Source: Paenibacillus physcomitrellae
GTDB lineage: Bacteria; Bacillota; Bacilli; Paenibacillales; Paenibacillaceae
Length of the DNA: 64,000 nt
Assembly: GCF_002240225.1 (NCBI RefSeq)
Contig: NZ_CP022584.1
Span: 2,887,501 to 2,951,500 of the forward strand
Reading direction: 5' to 3'
Part shown: positions 15,935-26,945 of the stretch, one piece after another
Layout: every line of letters starts with the position of its first letter
Numbering within the stretch: the first letter of the stretch is position 1
Position numbers and translations under genes: made by a program
The notes under the pieces: generated by a model
Told to the model about the DNA's origin: nothing
The model's input: only the letters and a program-made list of their open reading frames with translations
The model's database searches: none

Positions 15935-17032
15935 ATGGATCGCAGCACCTTTTACCAGTCTCGTAACGGCTTGTTCGTCGTACTGGCCTGGATTGCTCTT
16001 ATTCTTGTCGTCCTGAGGGATCCTTTGCTCAGACAGGATGACCCCAGACTGTTGTTTGTTATCATCGGCGGAGGCATCGCCTGCAGTCTTCCAACCTTGA
16101 TGCATTACAAGAATTTAAAAATCTCCTCTATCCCCTACATTACGGCAGCACTGTTCGCTCTGATTACTTGCTATGCCCTGGCTAGAAATTCCGGCTTGTT
16201 TAACTTTCTGACGCTGTACATAAGTCTCCTTTTATGCTCGCTTTACTCGAACTCCCGGCTCATCCTTTTTAACGGCTGTTTGGTCACCGCCACCATCATG
16301 ACGGTAAGTCAGCTGTTTCAGGCCAACAACGAATTTCTGGCTGATAACGAGCTGCTCCTTCTGGGCGGAAGCCTGCTCACTACAGCTATCCTGGCCATCA
16401 ACGCCCGAAGGTTTGAACAAGCAGTGCTCACCCTTGTTAGCAGGAGAAGAGCCTGCGAGCAAATGCAGACCCGAACAACCGCAGCAGCAGCCGATTTACA
16501 ATCGACCGCCGACCTCTTGTACAACTGGAGCACAGAGCTGGAGCTCGAACTGGAGCATGCCGTTCAGGTCTGTCAAGACATCCGGATTTCGCTGGATGCC
16601 GCCGGTTTTACACTGGAATGGGAAAAGATAGCGGAATCCGCTCGGGCTCCAGGCGAAACAGCCTCTTCAGCCAGTACCGTTAATCCCTACGACATTCGGG
16701 AACGATTCCTCAGAATTACAGTCAAAATGCTGCATTTATCCGAGCAGATGATGGCGAACCGACAATCCATCGAAGACATTCATGCCGGTCTGTCCCATCA
16801 GTACGGTCAATTATCCGGCCTGATCCAGGCCATTCAAGGCACAGGGACAGCTTTGAAATCAAAGCCAGGCTGCTTGACCCACAAATCTTTCTTCTCTCCA
16901 GCGTATTTATCCCAAAAATTCAGATTCATGAAAGCCAGAACCCGAGTCTCAGAGCATCACCACAGCAGCAATCCCGGTAAAACATTAAACACCAGGAAAG
17001 ACTTAAAGAAAATCTTTAAGAAAGACCTATAA
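15935..17032 (+). CDS. orphan membrane protein with N-terminal membrane half and helical tail
   Basis: The 365-residue protein starts at ATG 15,935 after GGAGG at 7 nt. Residues 1-160 contain about five or six hydrophobic segments. Residues about 165-285 are helical and suggest a signalling coiled coil like that of membrane chemoreceptors, and the end (about 300-365) is basic. No methyl-accepting signature, GGDEF or kinase domain is visible, so it may be a decayed or truncated sensor. It lies between rnr and secG, opposite to both, where other genomes usually have no such gene. Function unknown. Confidence 0.7.
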   Translation: MDRSTFYQSRNGLFVVLAWIALILVVLRDPLLRQDDPRLLFVIIGGGIACSLPTLMHYKNLKISSIPYITAALFALITCYALARNSGLFNFLTLYISLLLCSLYSNSRLILFNGCLVTATIMTVSQLFQANNEFLADNELLLLGGSLLTTAILAINARRFEQAVLTLVSRRRACEQMQTRTTAAAADLQSTADLLYNWSTELELELEHAVQVCQDIRISLDAAGFTLEWEKIAESARAPGETASSASTVNPYDIRERFLRITVKMLHLSEQMMANRQSIEDIHAGLSHQYGQLSGLIQAIQGTGTALKSKPGCLTHKSFFSPAYLSQKFRFMKARTRVSEHHHSSNPGKTLNTRKDLKKIFKKDL

Positions 17033-17143
17033 GAAAGCCCCTGAAAGAGCAGCCCGCTAATCATCAATACCCCAGCAAGCCCCGTAATTTTACATAATCT
17101 GAAGCTTACCCGGCAGCTTACCTGAAGCTTATCAGCAAAACAA

Positions 17144-17174
17144 AGAGCCTCCGATCTTTAGGATCGAAGGCTCT
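17144..17174 (-). terminator. secG terminator
   Basis: A 13-bp stem with one G-U pair (17144-17156 and 17162-17174) is followed on the minus strand by a T-rich run, 45 bp past the secG stop. Confidence 0.8.
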
Positions 17175-17219
17175 TGTTCATTTATCTGATTCGAAATGTC
17201 TCATTCGAACAGCGCTATC

Positions 17220-17450
17220 TTATTCAACTACTGCAACTAGAATTGCCAGGATAAAAAATCCCGCCGCCAAAACGATTGTCGTACGTTCCAGCACCAATTC
17301 CATACCGCGTGCTTTCGTTTTACCGAAAAGATGCTCCGCACCTCCGGAGATGGCACCGGCAAGACCTGCGCTTTTGCCCTTTTGCAAAAGAACGATTGTA
17401 ATCAAACCGATGGAAAAGATAACTAACAAAATTTTCAACAGAATATCCAT
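17220..17450 (-). CDS. secG: preprotein translocase subunit SecG
   Basis: The 76-residue membrane protein is part of the SecYEG channel. It has two transmembrane helices (about 2-22 and 55-75) separated by a loop with the family signature [18 protein letters not shown] and HLFG. Length and topology are typical. It lies near rnr-smpB-ssrA, as in Bacillus, although an unrelated gene intervenes. Confidence 0.95.
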   Translation of the reverse strand: MDILLKILLVIFSIGLITIVLLQKGKSAGLAGAISGGAEHLFGKTKARGMELVLERTTIVLAAGFFILAILVAVVE

Positions 17451-17761
17451 TCATTCCACCCCCCAGGCTGGCACATCTATAATCATCAAAAAACAGTTAT
17501 CCAAACTACACATTGCTTATATTTTATCACAGCCGCTTTGCTGAATACAAGTTATAATTCCTAGCAAGATGAATAGAAAAGGGATTTCCGCTCGAGAAAA
17601 GGTTAATTATAAGAATATCTTCGTTATCGGTTTAGTTGTACACACCCAGCTCTGCGGCCCCCCATCCGTCCATTAGTCAGAGTACGACTTCTATTGTTAT
17701 GAAACAATAAAACTTTGACCTCCTACCCTTCAATTGATAAAGTAGGAATTGAGGTGATGAC
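17451..17761. other. intergenic gap between secG and the flavin monooxygenase gene
   Basis: This divergent region must hold both promoters. I see AT-rich candidate -10 sequences but no clear paired -35/-10 set, riboswitch or terminator. Confidence 0.4.
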
Positions 17762-18775
17762 ATGTTAACGAGACTAGGTGTTCTCGACCAATCGCATATA
17801 AATGAAGGCGGAACAGCTGTTCAGGCCTTATCCGATACTACCCGGCTTGCTCAGGAGGCGGATCGACTCGGCTACCACCGGTATTGGGTATCCGAGCATC
17901 ACAGCTCGCGCAGTCTGGCTCACTCCAGCCCCGAGGTGCTGATTGCCCATCTGGCATCGCACACTTCGCGGATCCGGGTGGGCTCCGGCGGCATCATGCT
18001 GCCGCACTACAGCGCCTATAAGGTGGCGGAGAATTTCCGCCTGCTGGAGGCGCTGTACCCCGGCCGGATCGATCTCGGGATCGGCCGCGCGCCGGGCGGC
18101 CGGCCCTTGTCCACACGGGCGCTGCAGGAAGGCCGGTACCATCACGGCGACACTTATCCGCAGCAGGTCGTCGACCTGATTGCGTATCTGAATGACGCCG
18201 TACCGGCCGACCACCGCTTCCCGGGCATATTGGCAGCCCCGTCCGTGCCTACGGCGCCGGAGCTGTGGCTGCTCGGGTCCAGCGGCGGCACCGCTGGACT
18301 GGCTGCCGAAGTCGGCGCTTCGTATGCCTTCGCGCAGTTCTTCGGCACGGCTGGCGGCGCGGAGTCGATCCACATGTACCGGGAACGGTTCGTTCCGTCC
18401 CTGATGGAAGAAGGACCTCGCGCCCTTGCCGCCGTCATGGTGATCTGCGCCGAGACCGAAGAAGAGGCGCTTGATCTGTCCTCCAGTGTCAGCTTGTATT
18501 TCTACGCGCTGGAGACCGGCATGGAGCTTGCCTATCTGCCGTCTGTCGAAACGGCCAAGAACTATCCTTACACGCCGTACGACCTGTCCCGGATTGAAGC
18601 CGCCCGCCAAAGACGCGTCATCGGTACGCCGGATCAGGTGAAAGCGAAGCTGGAGAAGCTGGCCGAGGAGTATCAGACGGAAGAGCTGCTGCTTGTGTCT
18701 CCAATCTACGATCTGGAAGCCCGTCTGCGTTCCTATCAGCTTGTGGCGGAAGCTTTTGGCCTGCAGAAGGCTTAA
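17762..18775 (+). CDS. luciferase-like (LLM class) flavin-dependent oxidoreductase
   Basis: The 337-residue TIM-barrel protein of the bacterial luciferase superfamily uses reduced FMN or F420; substrate unknown. Family features include LGVLDQSHI at the first strand, YWVSEHHSSRSLAHSSPEVL, IRVGSGGIMLPHYSAYKVAE, PGRIDLGIGRAPG and the C-terminal VIGTPDQVKAKLEKL. It resembles the MsnO8/YceB-like group. Start chosen at ATG 17,762 after GAGGTG. It stands alone, with a terminator downstream. Confidence 0.9.
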   Translation: MLTRLGVLDQSHINEGGTAVQALSDTTRLAQEADRLGYHRYWVSEHHSSRSLAHSSPEVLIAHLASHTSRIRVGSGGIMLPHYSAYKVAENFRLLEALYPGRIDLGIGRAPGGRPLSTRALQEGRYHHGDTYPQQVVDLIAYLNDAVPADHRFPGILAAPSVPTAPELWLLGSSGGTAGLAAEVGASYAFAQFFGTAGGAESIHMYRERFVPSLMEEGPRALAAVMVICAETEEEALDLSSSVSLYFYALETGMELAYLPSVETAKNYPYTPYDLSRIEAARQRRVIGTPDQVKAKLEKLAEEYQTEELLLVSPIYDLEARLRSYQLVAEAFGLQKA

Positions 18776-18848
18776 AGAGTAAGAGCTGAGGGTTCAAAGC
18801 TCAGCAAAGCTTTTGACGCAGCTCATCAACCCCATATGACCCTGAAAT

Positions 18849-18880
18849 ACAAACGGCGCCCATTAGCGGGCGCCGTTTGT
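18849..18880. terminator. shared bidirectional terminator
   Basis: A perfect 13-bp GC-rich stem (18849-18861 and 18868-18880) lies between two convergent genes and can end both. Confidence 0.8.
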
Positions 18881-18911
18881 ATGATCGTCACAGGTCAAGG
18901 GGTTCCTTTTT

Positions 18912-19886
18912 TTAAAACTTATAACAAATACGTTCCCCGGCCAGATAAGGCCTGCATAAGTCCTTGCACAGCTTAGGCATGCGCTCACGCATCCAATCGT
19001 GATAGGCCTCATTCTCCAGCTCAAAAGCATAGAAACCGATAACGGCAATTAGCATAAAACCTTCTACTAGTTGCAAATCGTAGGGCTCCATTCCCAAATA
19101 CCCGTAATAACTGTCCAGAAAGACATCCCTGTGACCGTAAGGAACCATAAAGGTCCCCATTGCTATATCTGTTAAATAGTAGCCACGACCAAAAAATCCA
19201 AAATCAATGAAGCTGGTCTCCCCTTCGTCATTAATTAGCGTATTCCCCATCCCCAGATCGCCGTGGATGAGCCCCCACGTGTCCTCGGTGATCCCAAGCT
19301 GCCGTATCCTTGAATTGACTAGCTGGATCGTTTCCTCAATGATGAGGACGTCCTTATTTGTAAATAGACCCATCGGAGCTCCCCGCTTGATGGTTTGCAC
19401 TAGACGTTCGTTATACGAAAGGTCTTGGCTGGGGCGGTACTTCAGGCCGGGGTGATTGTAACCTTTAAAGAAAGCGTGCAGCTTCGCCACCTGTGTCCCA
19501 AGCTTCTGCGCCATCTCCGGAGCAGCCGTATCCTCTCTTTGTAGATCCCGGCCTTCAAGCCAGGTGAGTATAGAGCAGTTCAGCTTCTCCCCTCCCTGTT
19601 TCAGGACGTAGATCAACTCTCCATCCGTCTGACGTAAAGGGGCTTGCACAAGCAGGCTGCTTCCTTTGGCAAGCTGCTCAAGCATGTCCAGTTCAACAAG
19701 TAGCCCTTCATAGGTATGCTGCAGGCCGGCCATACTGTCCTTCACGGGCTGGTGAATGCGCAGCAGGTAGCTTCCGTCTGCCCCATCTATTCTGTAGGTC
19801 CGATTCTCGCTGTGCCTGATATAAGTAATCACAGGCTGCTGAATCCCATAACTTTTAACAATCTCATGCAGAACGTTCGTTGTCAC
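18912..19886 (-). CDS. phosphotransferase family protein (APH/homoserine kinase-like fold)
   Basis: The 324-residue protein starts at GTG 19,886 after GGAGGGG. It has the aminoglycoside phosphotransferase fold: an N-lobe with SENRTYRI and YLLRIHQP, the catalytic loop LIHGDLGMGNTLI (about 205-220) and the metal-binding SFIDFGFFGRG. Such enzymes phosphorylate small alcohols, sugars or antibiotics; the substrate cannot be inferred. It is a single gene with no obvious operon partner. Confidence 0.88.
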   Translation of the reverse strand: MTTNVLHEIVKSYGIQQPVITYIRHSENRTYRIDGADGSYLLRIHQPVKDSMAGLQHTYEGLLVELDMLEQLAKGSSLLVQAPLRQTDGELIYVLKQGGEKLNCSILTWLEGRDLQREDTAAPEMAQKLGTQVAKLHAFFKGYNHPGLKYRPSQDLSYNERLVQTIKRGAPMGLFTNKDVLIIEETIQLVNSRIRQLGITEDTWGLIHGDLGMGNTLINDEGETSFIDFGFFGRGYYLTDIAMGTFMVPYGHRDVFLDSYYGYLGMEPYDLQLVEGFMLIAVIGFYAFELENEAYHDWMRERMPKLCKDLCRPYLAGERICYKF

Positions 19887-20015
19887 GATTTCGCCTTCCC
19901 CTCCTTCGACCCGTTAAGTCCTTGAAATCCCCAGACGGGCTGTACCTGCCGCCTCAGAAATCCGGATTTCATTCACATTCTAAGGCCAGGCCAGGCTATA
20001 TGCCGCCACTTATAA

Positions 20016-20044
20016 AAAAGGCCGCAGGAACCCTGCAGCCTTTT
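20016..20044 (-). terminator. terminator after the OsmC-family gene
   Basis: A 13-bp stem with one G-U pair and a short loop, flanked by a T run on the minus strand, lies about 25 bp past the stop. Confidence 0.75.
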
Positions 20045-20068
20045 ACCTATTTATTCAAACCGCCTGTC

Positions 20069-20530
20069 TTACAGTGCCGCTTCAGCAGGAGCTACCTCAA
20101 TATCAGGCTCCGTAGTCAGCCCCACATTCCCTGCCAGCGCCCGGGAGATCATGCAGGCTCCCTCGGCTTTCCCGGCGATCAAACGGGCACGTTCTACATC
20201 GCGTTCGCTTGTACCGGCTTTAAGCACGATATGAGGACGATGGACAATACTTTCATAAGTGAAAATATTGTTGGTCACATCCACGGTTCCTTCAGAATTC
20301 AGGGACAAGCTCTCCGTCTCGATTCCCGATCGTTCCAGCGCGGCCGCCAACGTGATCAAATAACAGGTTGCCGCAGCCCCGAGCAGCATTTCATCCGGGT
20401 TTGTGCCAACTCCCGGTCCGCCCATCGGCTCCGGAATGGAGATAACCGTTTTCAAATTGCCGGTCTCGATGGTTCCTTCGCTGTTGCGGCCGCCGTTCCA
20501 AACAGCGTTCAGTTGAAACAAGTGTCTCAT
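20069..20530 (-). CDS. OsmC/Ohr family peroxiredoxin-like protein
   Basis: The 153-residue protein belongs to the OsmC family of thiol-dependent hydroperoxide reductases. The two conserved cysteines are present: in GAAATCYLITLAAALER, preceded by NPDEML, and in AEGACMISRAL. The length fits the family. The protein starts at ATG 20,530 after GGGAGG. Its likely role is organic peroxide detoxification; it stands alone. Confidence 0.88.
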   Translation of the reverse strand: MRHLFQLNAVWNGGRNSEGTIETGNLKTVISIPEPMGGPGVGTNPDEMLLGAAATCYLITLAAALERSGIETESLSLNSEGTVDVTNNIFTYESIVHRPHIVLKAGTSERDVERARLIAGKAEGACMISRALAGNVGLTTEPDIEVAPAEAAL

Positions 20531-20671
20531 GCCGATGCCTCCCTTTTACAAAATTGGTATGGACGTATGGCTCTCTCTGCAGTCATTGTATACGAATGAA
20601 CAGCGTTTTGCCATATTTGAGTAAAATTTGAAAGAATTCTTGCTAAGCTGCAAGCCCCTCCAGCATATAAA

Positions 20672-20705
20672 AATCCCCCGGCATACCGAAGCATACCAGG
20701 GGATT
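20672..20705 (-). terminator. terminator of the glycolytic operon, after eno
   Basis: A 15-bp stem (20672-20686 and 20691-20705) closes on a UUCG tetraloop when read from the minus strand. All three imperfect pairs are G-U wobbles in that strand only, which fixes the direction. A T run follows. Confidence 0.85.
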
Positions 20706-20751
20706 ACAGACTTTGTTTGTACCCGTAAAAGCTTAAACCTCTACAAACTTC

Positions 20752-22074
<1,323 letters not shown>

Positions 22075-22172
22075 TCAAGTTGTGTGTATTAGCCAGTTCA
22101 GTTGGCTTAGCTGTTAAAACTTCTCTGAGCAGAAGTCTAACGCTTTATGTTCGCTTTCGCAAGCAAGCAGGC

Positions 22173-23726
22173 TTATTTGCGGCTAGCGATCATGGATTGT
22201 CCTGTCATTTCGGCAGGCAGAGGCAGCTGCATCAGATCCAGAATCGTTGGCGCAACGTCGGCCAGAATGCCATGCTCGCGCAGAACGACGTCATGGGAAG
22301 TTACGATAAACGGAACAGGGTTCGTCGTATGAGCCGTGAAAGGACGGCCGTTCTCGTCAAATACCATGTCCGCGTTGCCGTGATCGGCGATGATGATCGC
22401 TACGCCGCCTTTGGAAACAACCGCGTCAACCACTTTCCCTACACATTCGTCCGTTACTTCAACCGCCTTGATCGTTGGCTCCAGCATGCCGGAGTGTCCA
22501 ACCATGTCCGGGTTGGCGAAGTTCAGGATGATCGTATCGAAGTTTTCTTCTTCGATCTCTTTCACGGCTGCGGCCGCTACTTCGTAAGCGCTCATTTCAG
22601 GCTGCAGGTCGTAAGTGGCAACCTTCGGCGAGTTGATGAGGATACGGGTTTCGCCCGGAAGCTCTACATCGCGTCCGCCGCTGAAGAAGAACGTTACGTG
22701 AGGGTATTTTTCAGTCTCCGCAATGCGAAGCTGTTTCTTGTTGTGCTGCACAAGCACTTCGCCCAGCGTATTGTCCAGGTTCTTAGGCTCGTACGCCACG
22801 TATCCGCCAACCGTTTCACTGAACAGGGTCAAGCATACGAAATGCAGGCCTTCAGGGAATTTCGGCCCACGGTCAAAACCGCGGAAATCCAGGTTGGTGA
22901 ACACTTGAGACAGCTGGATTGCACGGTCTGGACGGAAGTTCAGGAACACAACGGAATCGCCGGATTCAACGGAACCGACCGGCTCTCCTTGACCGTCCAC
23001 AATTACAGTCGGCACCATGAACTCGTCAAATACACCATTGCTGTAAGAATCTTTAACAGCTTGGAGAGGGTCCACATAATGAGGGCCTTCACCGTAAACG
23101 ATCGCACGGTAGGATTTCTCTACGCGGTCCCAACGTTTGTCGCGGTCCATGGAGTAGTAACGACCGGAAAGCGTTGCAATTTTGCCGATGCCGATCTCTT
23201 CGATCTTCTTGATCAGCTGGCTCAGGTAACCTTCACCACTGTCCGGTGCTACGTCGCGGCCGTCAAGGAAAGCATGGATATACACTTCTTGCATATCTTC
23301 TTTCTTGGCCAGCTCCAGCATCGCAAACAAATGGTCGATGTGCGCATGCACGCCACCGTCGGACAAAAGCCCGTACAGGTGCAATTTTTTGCCGTTTTTC
23401 TTGGCAAAGCGAACCGCTTCAACCAAGGTTTGATTCTCGAAAAATTCGCCTTCGCGAATCGATTTCGAAATCCGGGTCAAATCCTGATAAACGATCCGGC
23501 CTGCGCCAATGTTCAAGTGGCCAACCTCAGAGTTGCCCATTTGGCCTTCAGGCAAACCTACCGCTTCGCCGCAGGCGGTCAAAGTGGTATTGGGATATTC
23601 TTTCAGGTAACGGTCATAGTTCGGTTTCTTGGCTTGGGCAACCGCGTTGCCTTCTACCGTATTGCGAAGACCGAAACCGTCCATGATGATCAGAGCTACG
23701 GGTCTAGGTACAGTATTTCCAGCCAT
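22173..23726 (-). CDS. gpmI: 2,3-bisphosphoglycerate-independent phosphoglycerate mutase
   Basis: Interconverts 3- and 2-phosphoglycerate using two manganese ions and a phosphoserine intermediate. The start at ATG 23,726 lies 1 nt after the tpiA stop; a further in-frame codon upstream is inside tpiA. The 517-residue protein shows the alkaline-phosphatase-like metal motifs: LIIMDGFGL, the catalytic serine in [53 protein letters not shown] and IIADHGNAD. Complete and of normal length. Confidence 0.98.
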   Translation of the reverse strand: MAGNTVPRPVALIIMDGFGLRNTVEGNAVAQAKKPNYDRYLKEYPNTTLTACGEAVGLPEGQMGNSEVGHLNIGAGRIVYQDLTRISKSIREGEFFENQTLVEAVRFAKKNGKKLHLYGLLSDGGVHAHIDHLFAMLELAKKEDMQEVYIHAFLDGRDVAPDSGEGYLSQLIKKIEEIGIGKIATLSGRYYSMDRDKRWDRVEKSYRAIVYGEGPHYVDPLQAVKDSYSNGVFDEFMVPTVIVDGQGEPVGSVESGDSVVFLNFRPDRAIQLSQVFTNLDFRGFDRGPKFPEGLHFVCLTLFSETVGGYVAYEPKNLDNTLGEVLVQHNKKQLRIAETEKYPHVTFFFSGGRDVELPGETRILINSPKVATYDLQPEMSAYEVAAAAVKEIEEENFDTIILNFANPDMVGHSGMLEPTIKAVEVTDECVGKVVDAVVSKGGVAIIIADHGNADMVFDENGRPFTAHTTNPVPFIVTSHDVVLREHGILADVAPTILDLMQLPLPAEMTGQSMIASRK

Positions 23727-23727
23727 C

Positions 23728-24480
23728 TTACTTGGCCCCCTCAACCAGAGCGATGTAGGAAGCAGGCTGCAGGCTTGCGCCGCCTACGAGCGCGCCGTCG
23801 ATGTCGCTTTCGCTCATGTATTCCTTAACGTTCTCAGGTTTCACACTGCCGCCGTATTGAATGCGGATTTTGCCCGCTGTTTCGGAGCCGTACAAGCCAT
23901 CCACCAGGCTGCGGATATAAGCGATCACTTCGTTAGCATCCTGAGCTGTGGAAGATTTGCCTGTGCCAATCGCCCAGATTGGCTCATAAGCGATAACCAC
24001 TTGAGCAGCCTGTTCAGCCGTCAAGCCTTGAAGAGCCGCTTCGGTTTGCACCTTCACTACCTCTTTGGTTTGGCCGGCTTCACGTTCTTCCAGCTTCTCG
24101 CCTACGCAAGGGATTGGCGTAATGCCGTATTTAAATGCAGCATGTACCTTCTTGCCCACGATTTCATCCGTTTCGCCGAAATAAGCACGGCGCTCGGAGT
24201 GCCCGATGATGACGTAATCGACACCGAGCTCCTGCAGCATTTTACCGCTGATTTCACCGGTAAACGCGCCTTCGTCTTCGAAGTGAAGGTTTTGGGCACC
24301 GATCTTGATGGAAGTGCCTTTAGCCGCTTCCACCAATGCCGGGAGGTTGGTAAACGGAGCGCAGATGACGCTTTCCACGCCAGCTACTTCCGCTTTGCCT
24401 TTAACTTCTTCGAAGAACGTTTTTGCTTCGGAAACCGTTTTGAACATTTTCCAGTTCCCTGCAATGATTGGTGTTCTCAT
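23728..24480 (-). CDS. tpiA: triosephosphate isomerase
   Basis: Interconverts dihydroxyacetone phosphate and glyceraldehyde 3-phosphate. The 250-residue TIM barrel starts at ATG 24,480 after GGAGG at 9 nt. Conserved elements: AGNWKMFKT (Lys), the catalytic histidine in IIGHSERR, the catalytic glutamate in [11 protein letters not shown], the phosphate loop YGGSVKPEN and [10 protein letters not shown]. Between pgk and gpmI in the operon. Confidence 0.98.
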   Translation of the reverse strand: MRTPIIAGNWKMFKTVSEAKTFFEEVKGKAEVAGVESVICAPFTNLPALVEAAKGTSIKIGAQNLHFEDEGAFTGEISGKMLQELGVDYVIIGHSERRAYFGETDEIVGKKVHAAFKYGITPIPCVGEKLEEREAGQTKEVVKVQTEAALQGLTAEQAAQVVIAYEPIWAIGTGKSSTAQDANEVIAYIRSLVDGLYGSETAGKIRIQYGGSVKPENVKEYMSESDIDGALVGGASLQPASYIALVEGAK

Positions 24481-24545
24481 GCCGTTAAACCTCCAATGTT
24501 TCTTTCTTAAATCCGTGGTGCCACTCAGCACCGGTCCAAGCCGTC

Positions 24546-25727
24546 TTATTTATCGTTCAAAGCCACTACGCCCGGCAAAGCTTTGCCTTCCATGAATTCA
24601 AGGGAAGCGCCGCCGCCTGTGGAGATGTGGTCCATTTTGTCAGCCAGATGGAATTTCTCTGCTGCTGCTGCGGAGTCACCGCCGCCGATGATCGTGTAGC
24701 CTTCTGTAGTCGCACAAGCTTCTGCCACTTCACGTGTTCCGCCGGAGAACGGTTCAATTTCAAATACGCCCATAGGTCCGTTCCAGACCACCAGTTTGGA
24801 GTTCTTGATCACGTCAGCGTAAATAGCGCGTGTCTTAGGACCGATGTCCACGCCTTCCCATTTCTCCGGAATGCCGTCGACATCCACGATATCCACGTTA
24901 GCATCCGCTTTGAAGTCGTCAGCGATCACAATATCAACCGGAAGCAGGAAGTTCTTGCCGAGCTTCTTCGCCTTCTCGATGAATCCAAGCGCCACATCCA
25001 GTTTGGAGTCGTCGCACAGGGACAAACCGATTTCATGGCCTTGAGCCTTGAAGAAGGTGTAGGACAAGCCGCCGCCAATAAGTACGTTGTCTGCAATGTT
25101 CAGCAGGTTGTCGATCACGTCGATTTTATCTTTAACTTTGGAGCCGCCGATGATCGCGGTGAAAGGACGGTCCGGGCTCGACAAGGCTTTGCCCAGTACA
25201 GACAATTCTTTCTCCATCAGAAGACCGGATACGGCCGGCAGATAGTGAGCGATGCCTTCTGTAGAAGCATGCGCACGGTGAGCAGCGCCAAAAGCGTCGT
25301 TGACGAACAGATCGGCAAGCTCAGCAAATTGTTTAGCCAGCTCAGGGTCATTTTTCTCCTCGCCTGGATAGAAGCGCACGTTCTCAAGCACAAGTACGTC
25401 GCCATTGTTCAATGCGGCGATTTTGGCTTTCACGGCTTCGCCTACAGCTTCGTCCGCTTTGGCAACCGGTTTGCCAAGCAGCTCAGCCAAACGTTCAGCA
25501 GGAGCTGTTAAACGCATAGACTCGTTAACTTCACCTTTAGGGCGGCCCAGGTGGCTCGCCAGAATCACTTTCGCGCCGTTTCCGATCAAATAGTTGATCG
25601 TTGGCAGCGTTTCGCGGATCCGAGTGTCGTCCGTAATTTTGCCGTCTTCGAGCGGCACGTTAAAATCGACGCGTACAAATACGCGTTTACCTGTTACTTC
25701 TACATCGCGAACACTTTTTTTATTCAT
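24546..25727 (-). CDS. pgk: phosphoglycerate kinase
   Basis: Transfers phosphate from 1,3-bisphosphoglycerate to ADP. The 393-residue protein starts at ATG 25,727 after GGAGG at 8 nt. Signature regions include [58 protein letters not shown] and [12 protein letters not shown] strong hairpin in the gap to gap may lower transcription of this and downstream genes relative to gap. Confidence 0.98.
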   Translation of the reverse strand: MNKKSVRDVEVTGKRVFVRVDFNVPLEDGKITDDTRIRETLPTINYLIGNGAKVILASHLGRPKGEVNESMRLTAPAERLAELLGKPVAKADEAVGEAVKAKIAALNNGDVLVLENVRFYPGEEKNDPELAKQFAELADLFVNDAFGAAHRAHASTEGIAHYLPAVSGLLMEKELSVLGKALSSPDRPFTAIIGGSKVKDKIDVIDNLLNIADNVLIGGGLSYTFFKAQGHEIGLSLCDDSKLDVALGFIEKAKKLGKNFLLPVDIVIADDFKADANVDIVDVDGIPEKWEGVDIGPKTRAIYADVIKNSKLVVWNGPMGVFEIEPFSGGTREVAEACATTEGYTIIGGGDSAAAAEKFHLADKMDHISTGGGASLEFMEGKALPGVVALNDK

Positions 25728-25792
25728 AGTTCGTTCCTCCGCACCCTTAAATTTGATTATCTGCAATTCAAGGAAAAACACTCATCATGTAT

Positions 25793-25825
25793 AAAGAGCG
25801 GAAACACTAGCTGTTTCCGCTCTTT
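25793..25825 (-). terminator. intra-operon hairpin between gap and pgk
   Basis: A perfect 14-bp stem (25793-25806 and 25812-25825) with a 5-nt loop begins 18 bp past the gap stop. It looks like a leaky terminator or processing site that raises gap expression over pgk, comparable to the known behaviour of the Bacillus gapA operon. Confidence 0.75.
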
Positions 25826-25842
25826 GGTTTCAAGCAAGGCTC

Positions 25843-26853
25843 TTATTTAGCCAGTTTAGCAAAGTGTTCCAAAGTACGAACGAGCTGTGCAGTGTAGGAC
25901 ATTTCGTTGTCGTACCAAGCTACTGTTTTCACCAATTGCTGGTCGCCAACAGTCAACACTTTAGTTTGTGTAGCGTCGAACAGGGAACCGAAAGTCATAC
26001 CTTTGATATCGGAAGATACGATTTCATCTTCTGTGTAACCGAATGTTTGCGGATCAGCAGCTGCTTGCATAGCTGCGTTTACTTCGTCTACAGTTACTTT
26101 CTTGTTCAGAACAGTAACCAGCTCAGTCAGGGAACCTGTAGCAACTGGAACACGTTGTGCAGCGCCGTCAAGTTTGCCTTGCAGTTCAGGGATAACCAGG
26201 CCGATCGCTTTAGCAGCGCCAGTTGTGTTAGGGATGATGTTCTCAGCAGCAGCACGAGCGCGGCGGAAGTCACCTTTCGCATGCGGAGCATCCAAAGTGT
26301 TTTGGTCGCCAGTGTAAGCATGGATTGTAGTCATCAAACCTTCAACGATACCGAAGGAATCGTTCAATGTTTTAGCCATAGGAGCCAGGCAGTTCGTTGT
26401 GCAAGATGCACCGGAGATTACAGTTTCAGTTCCGTCCAAAGTTTCATGGTTTACGTTGTAAACGATCGTTTTCATGTCGCCTGTAGCTGGAGCGGAGATA
26501 ACAACTTTCTTAGCGCCGCCTTTCAGGTGAAGCTCGGCTTTTTCTTTAGTTGTGAAGAAGCCTGTGCACTCCAGAACGATGTCAACGCCCAGGTCACCCC
26601 AAGGAAGCTCTTCAGGGTTGCGGTTAGCCAGAACTTTAACTTCTTTGCCGTTTACTTTGAAGAAACCTTCGTGAACTTCAACGTCACCGTTGAATTTGCC
26701 TTGAGTTGTATCATATTTAAGAAGGTGTGCCAGCATTTTAGCGTCAGTCAAGTCGTTGATTGCTACTACTTCGATACCTTCTACTTCTTGAATACGACGG
26801 AATGCCAAGCGACCAATACGTCCAAAACCGTTAATGCCTACTTTTACACTCAT
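25843..26853 (-). CDS. gap: glyceraldehyde-3-phosphate dehydrogenase, glycolytic type
   Basis: NAD-dependent oxidation and phosphorylation of glyceraldehyde 3-phosphate. The 336-residue protein has the Rossmann start [18 protein letters not shown], the catalytic cysteine in [15 protein letters not shown], the paired histidine region [14 protein letters not shown] and [16 protein letters not shown]. Asp in AINDLTDAK favours NAD. It starts at ATG 26,853 after GGGAGG. It directly follows cggR, which marks it as the glycolytic (gapA) rather than gluconeogenic enzyme. Confidence 0.97.
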   Translation of the reverse strand: MSVKVGINGFGRIGRLAFRRIQEVEGIEVVAINDLTDAKMLAHLLKYDTTQGKFNGDVEVHEGFFKVNGKEVKVLANRNPEELPWGDLGVDIVLECTGFFTTKEKAELHLKGGAKKVVISAPATGDMKTIVYNVNHETLDGTETVISGASCTTNCLAPMAKTLNDSFGIVEGLMTTIHAYTGDQNTLDAPHAKGDFRRARAAAENIIPNTTGAAKAIGLVIPELQGKLDGAAQRVPVATGSLTELVTVLNKKVTVDEVNAAMQAAADPQTFGYTEDEIVSSDIKGMTFGSLFDATQTKVLTVGDQQLVKTVAWYDNEMSYTAQLVRTLEHFAKLAK

Positions 26854-26889
26854 TGATAGATCCTCCCAAAGAAAATAATTTTTTTATAT

Positions 26890-26915
26890 TTATTCAGGCC
26901 TGATGACCTGAGTAA
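26890..26915 (-). promoter_or_regulatory. stem-loop in the cggR-gap gap
   Basis: A 9-bp stem (26890-26898 and 26907-26915, one G-U pair) with an 8-nt loop lies 31 bp after the cggR stop and 36 bp before gap. In Bacillus the cggR-gapA mRNA is cleaved near such a structure, which then protects the gap message; the same role is inferred here. Confidence 0.5.
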
Positions 26916-26945
26916 AACAACGTTAATTCATACCTAATTTCGCTT

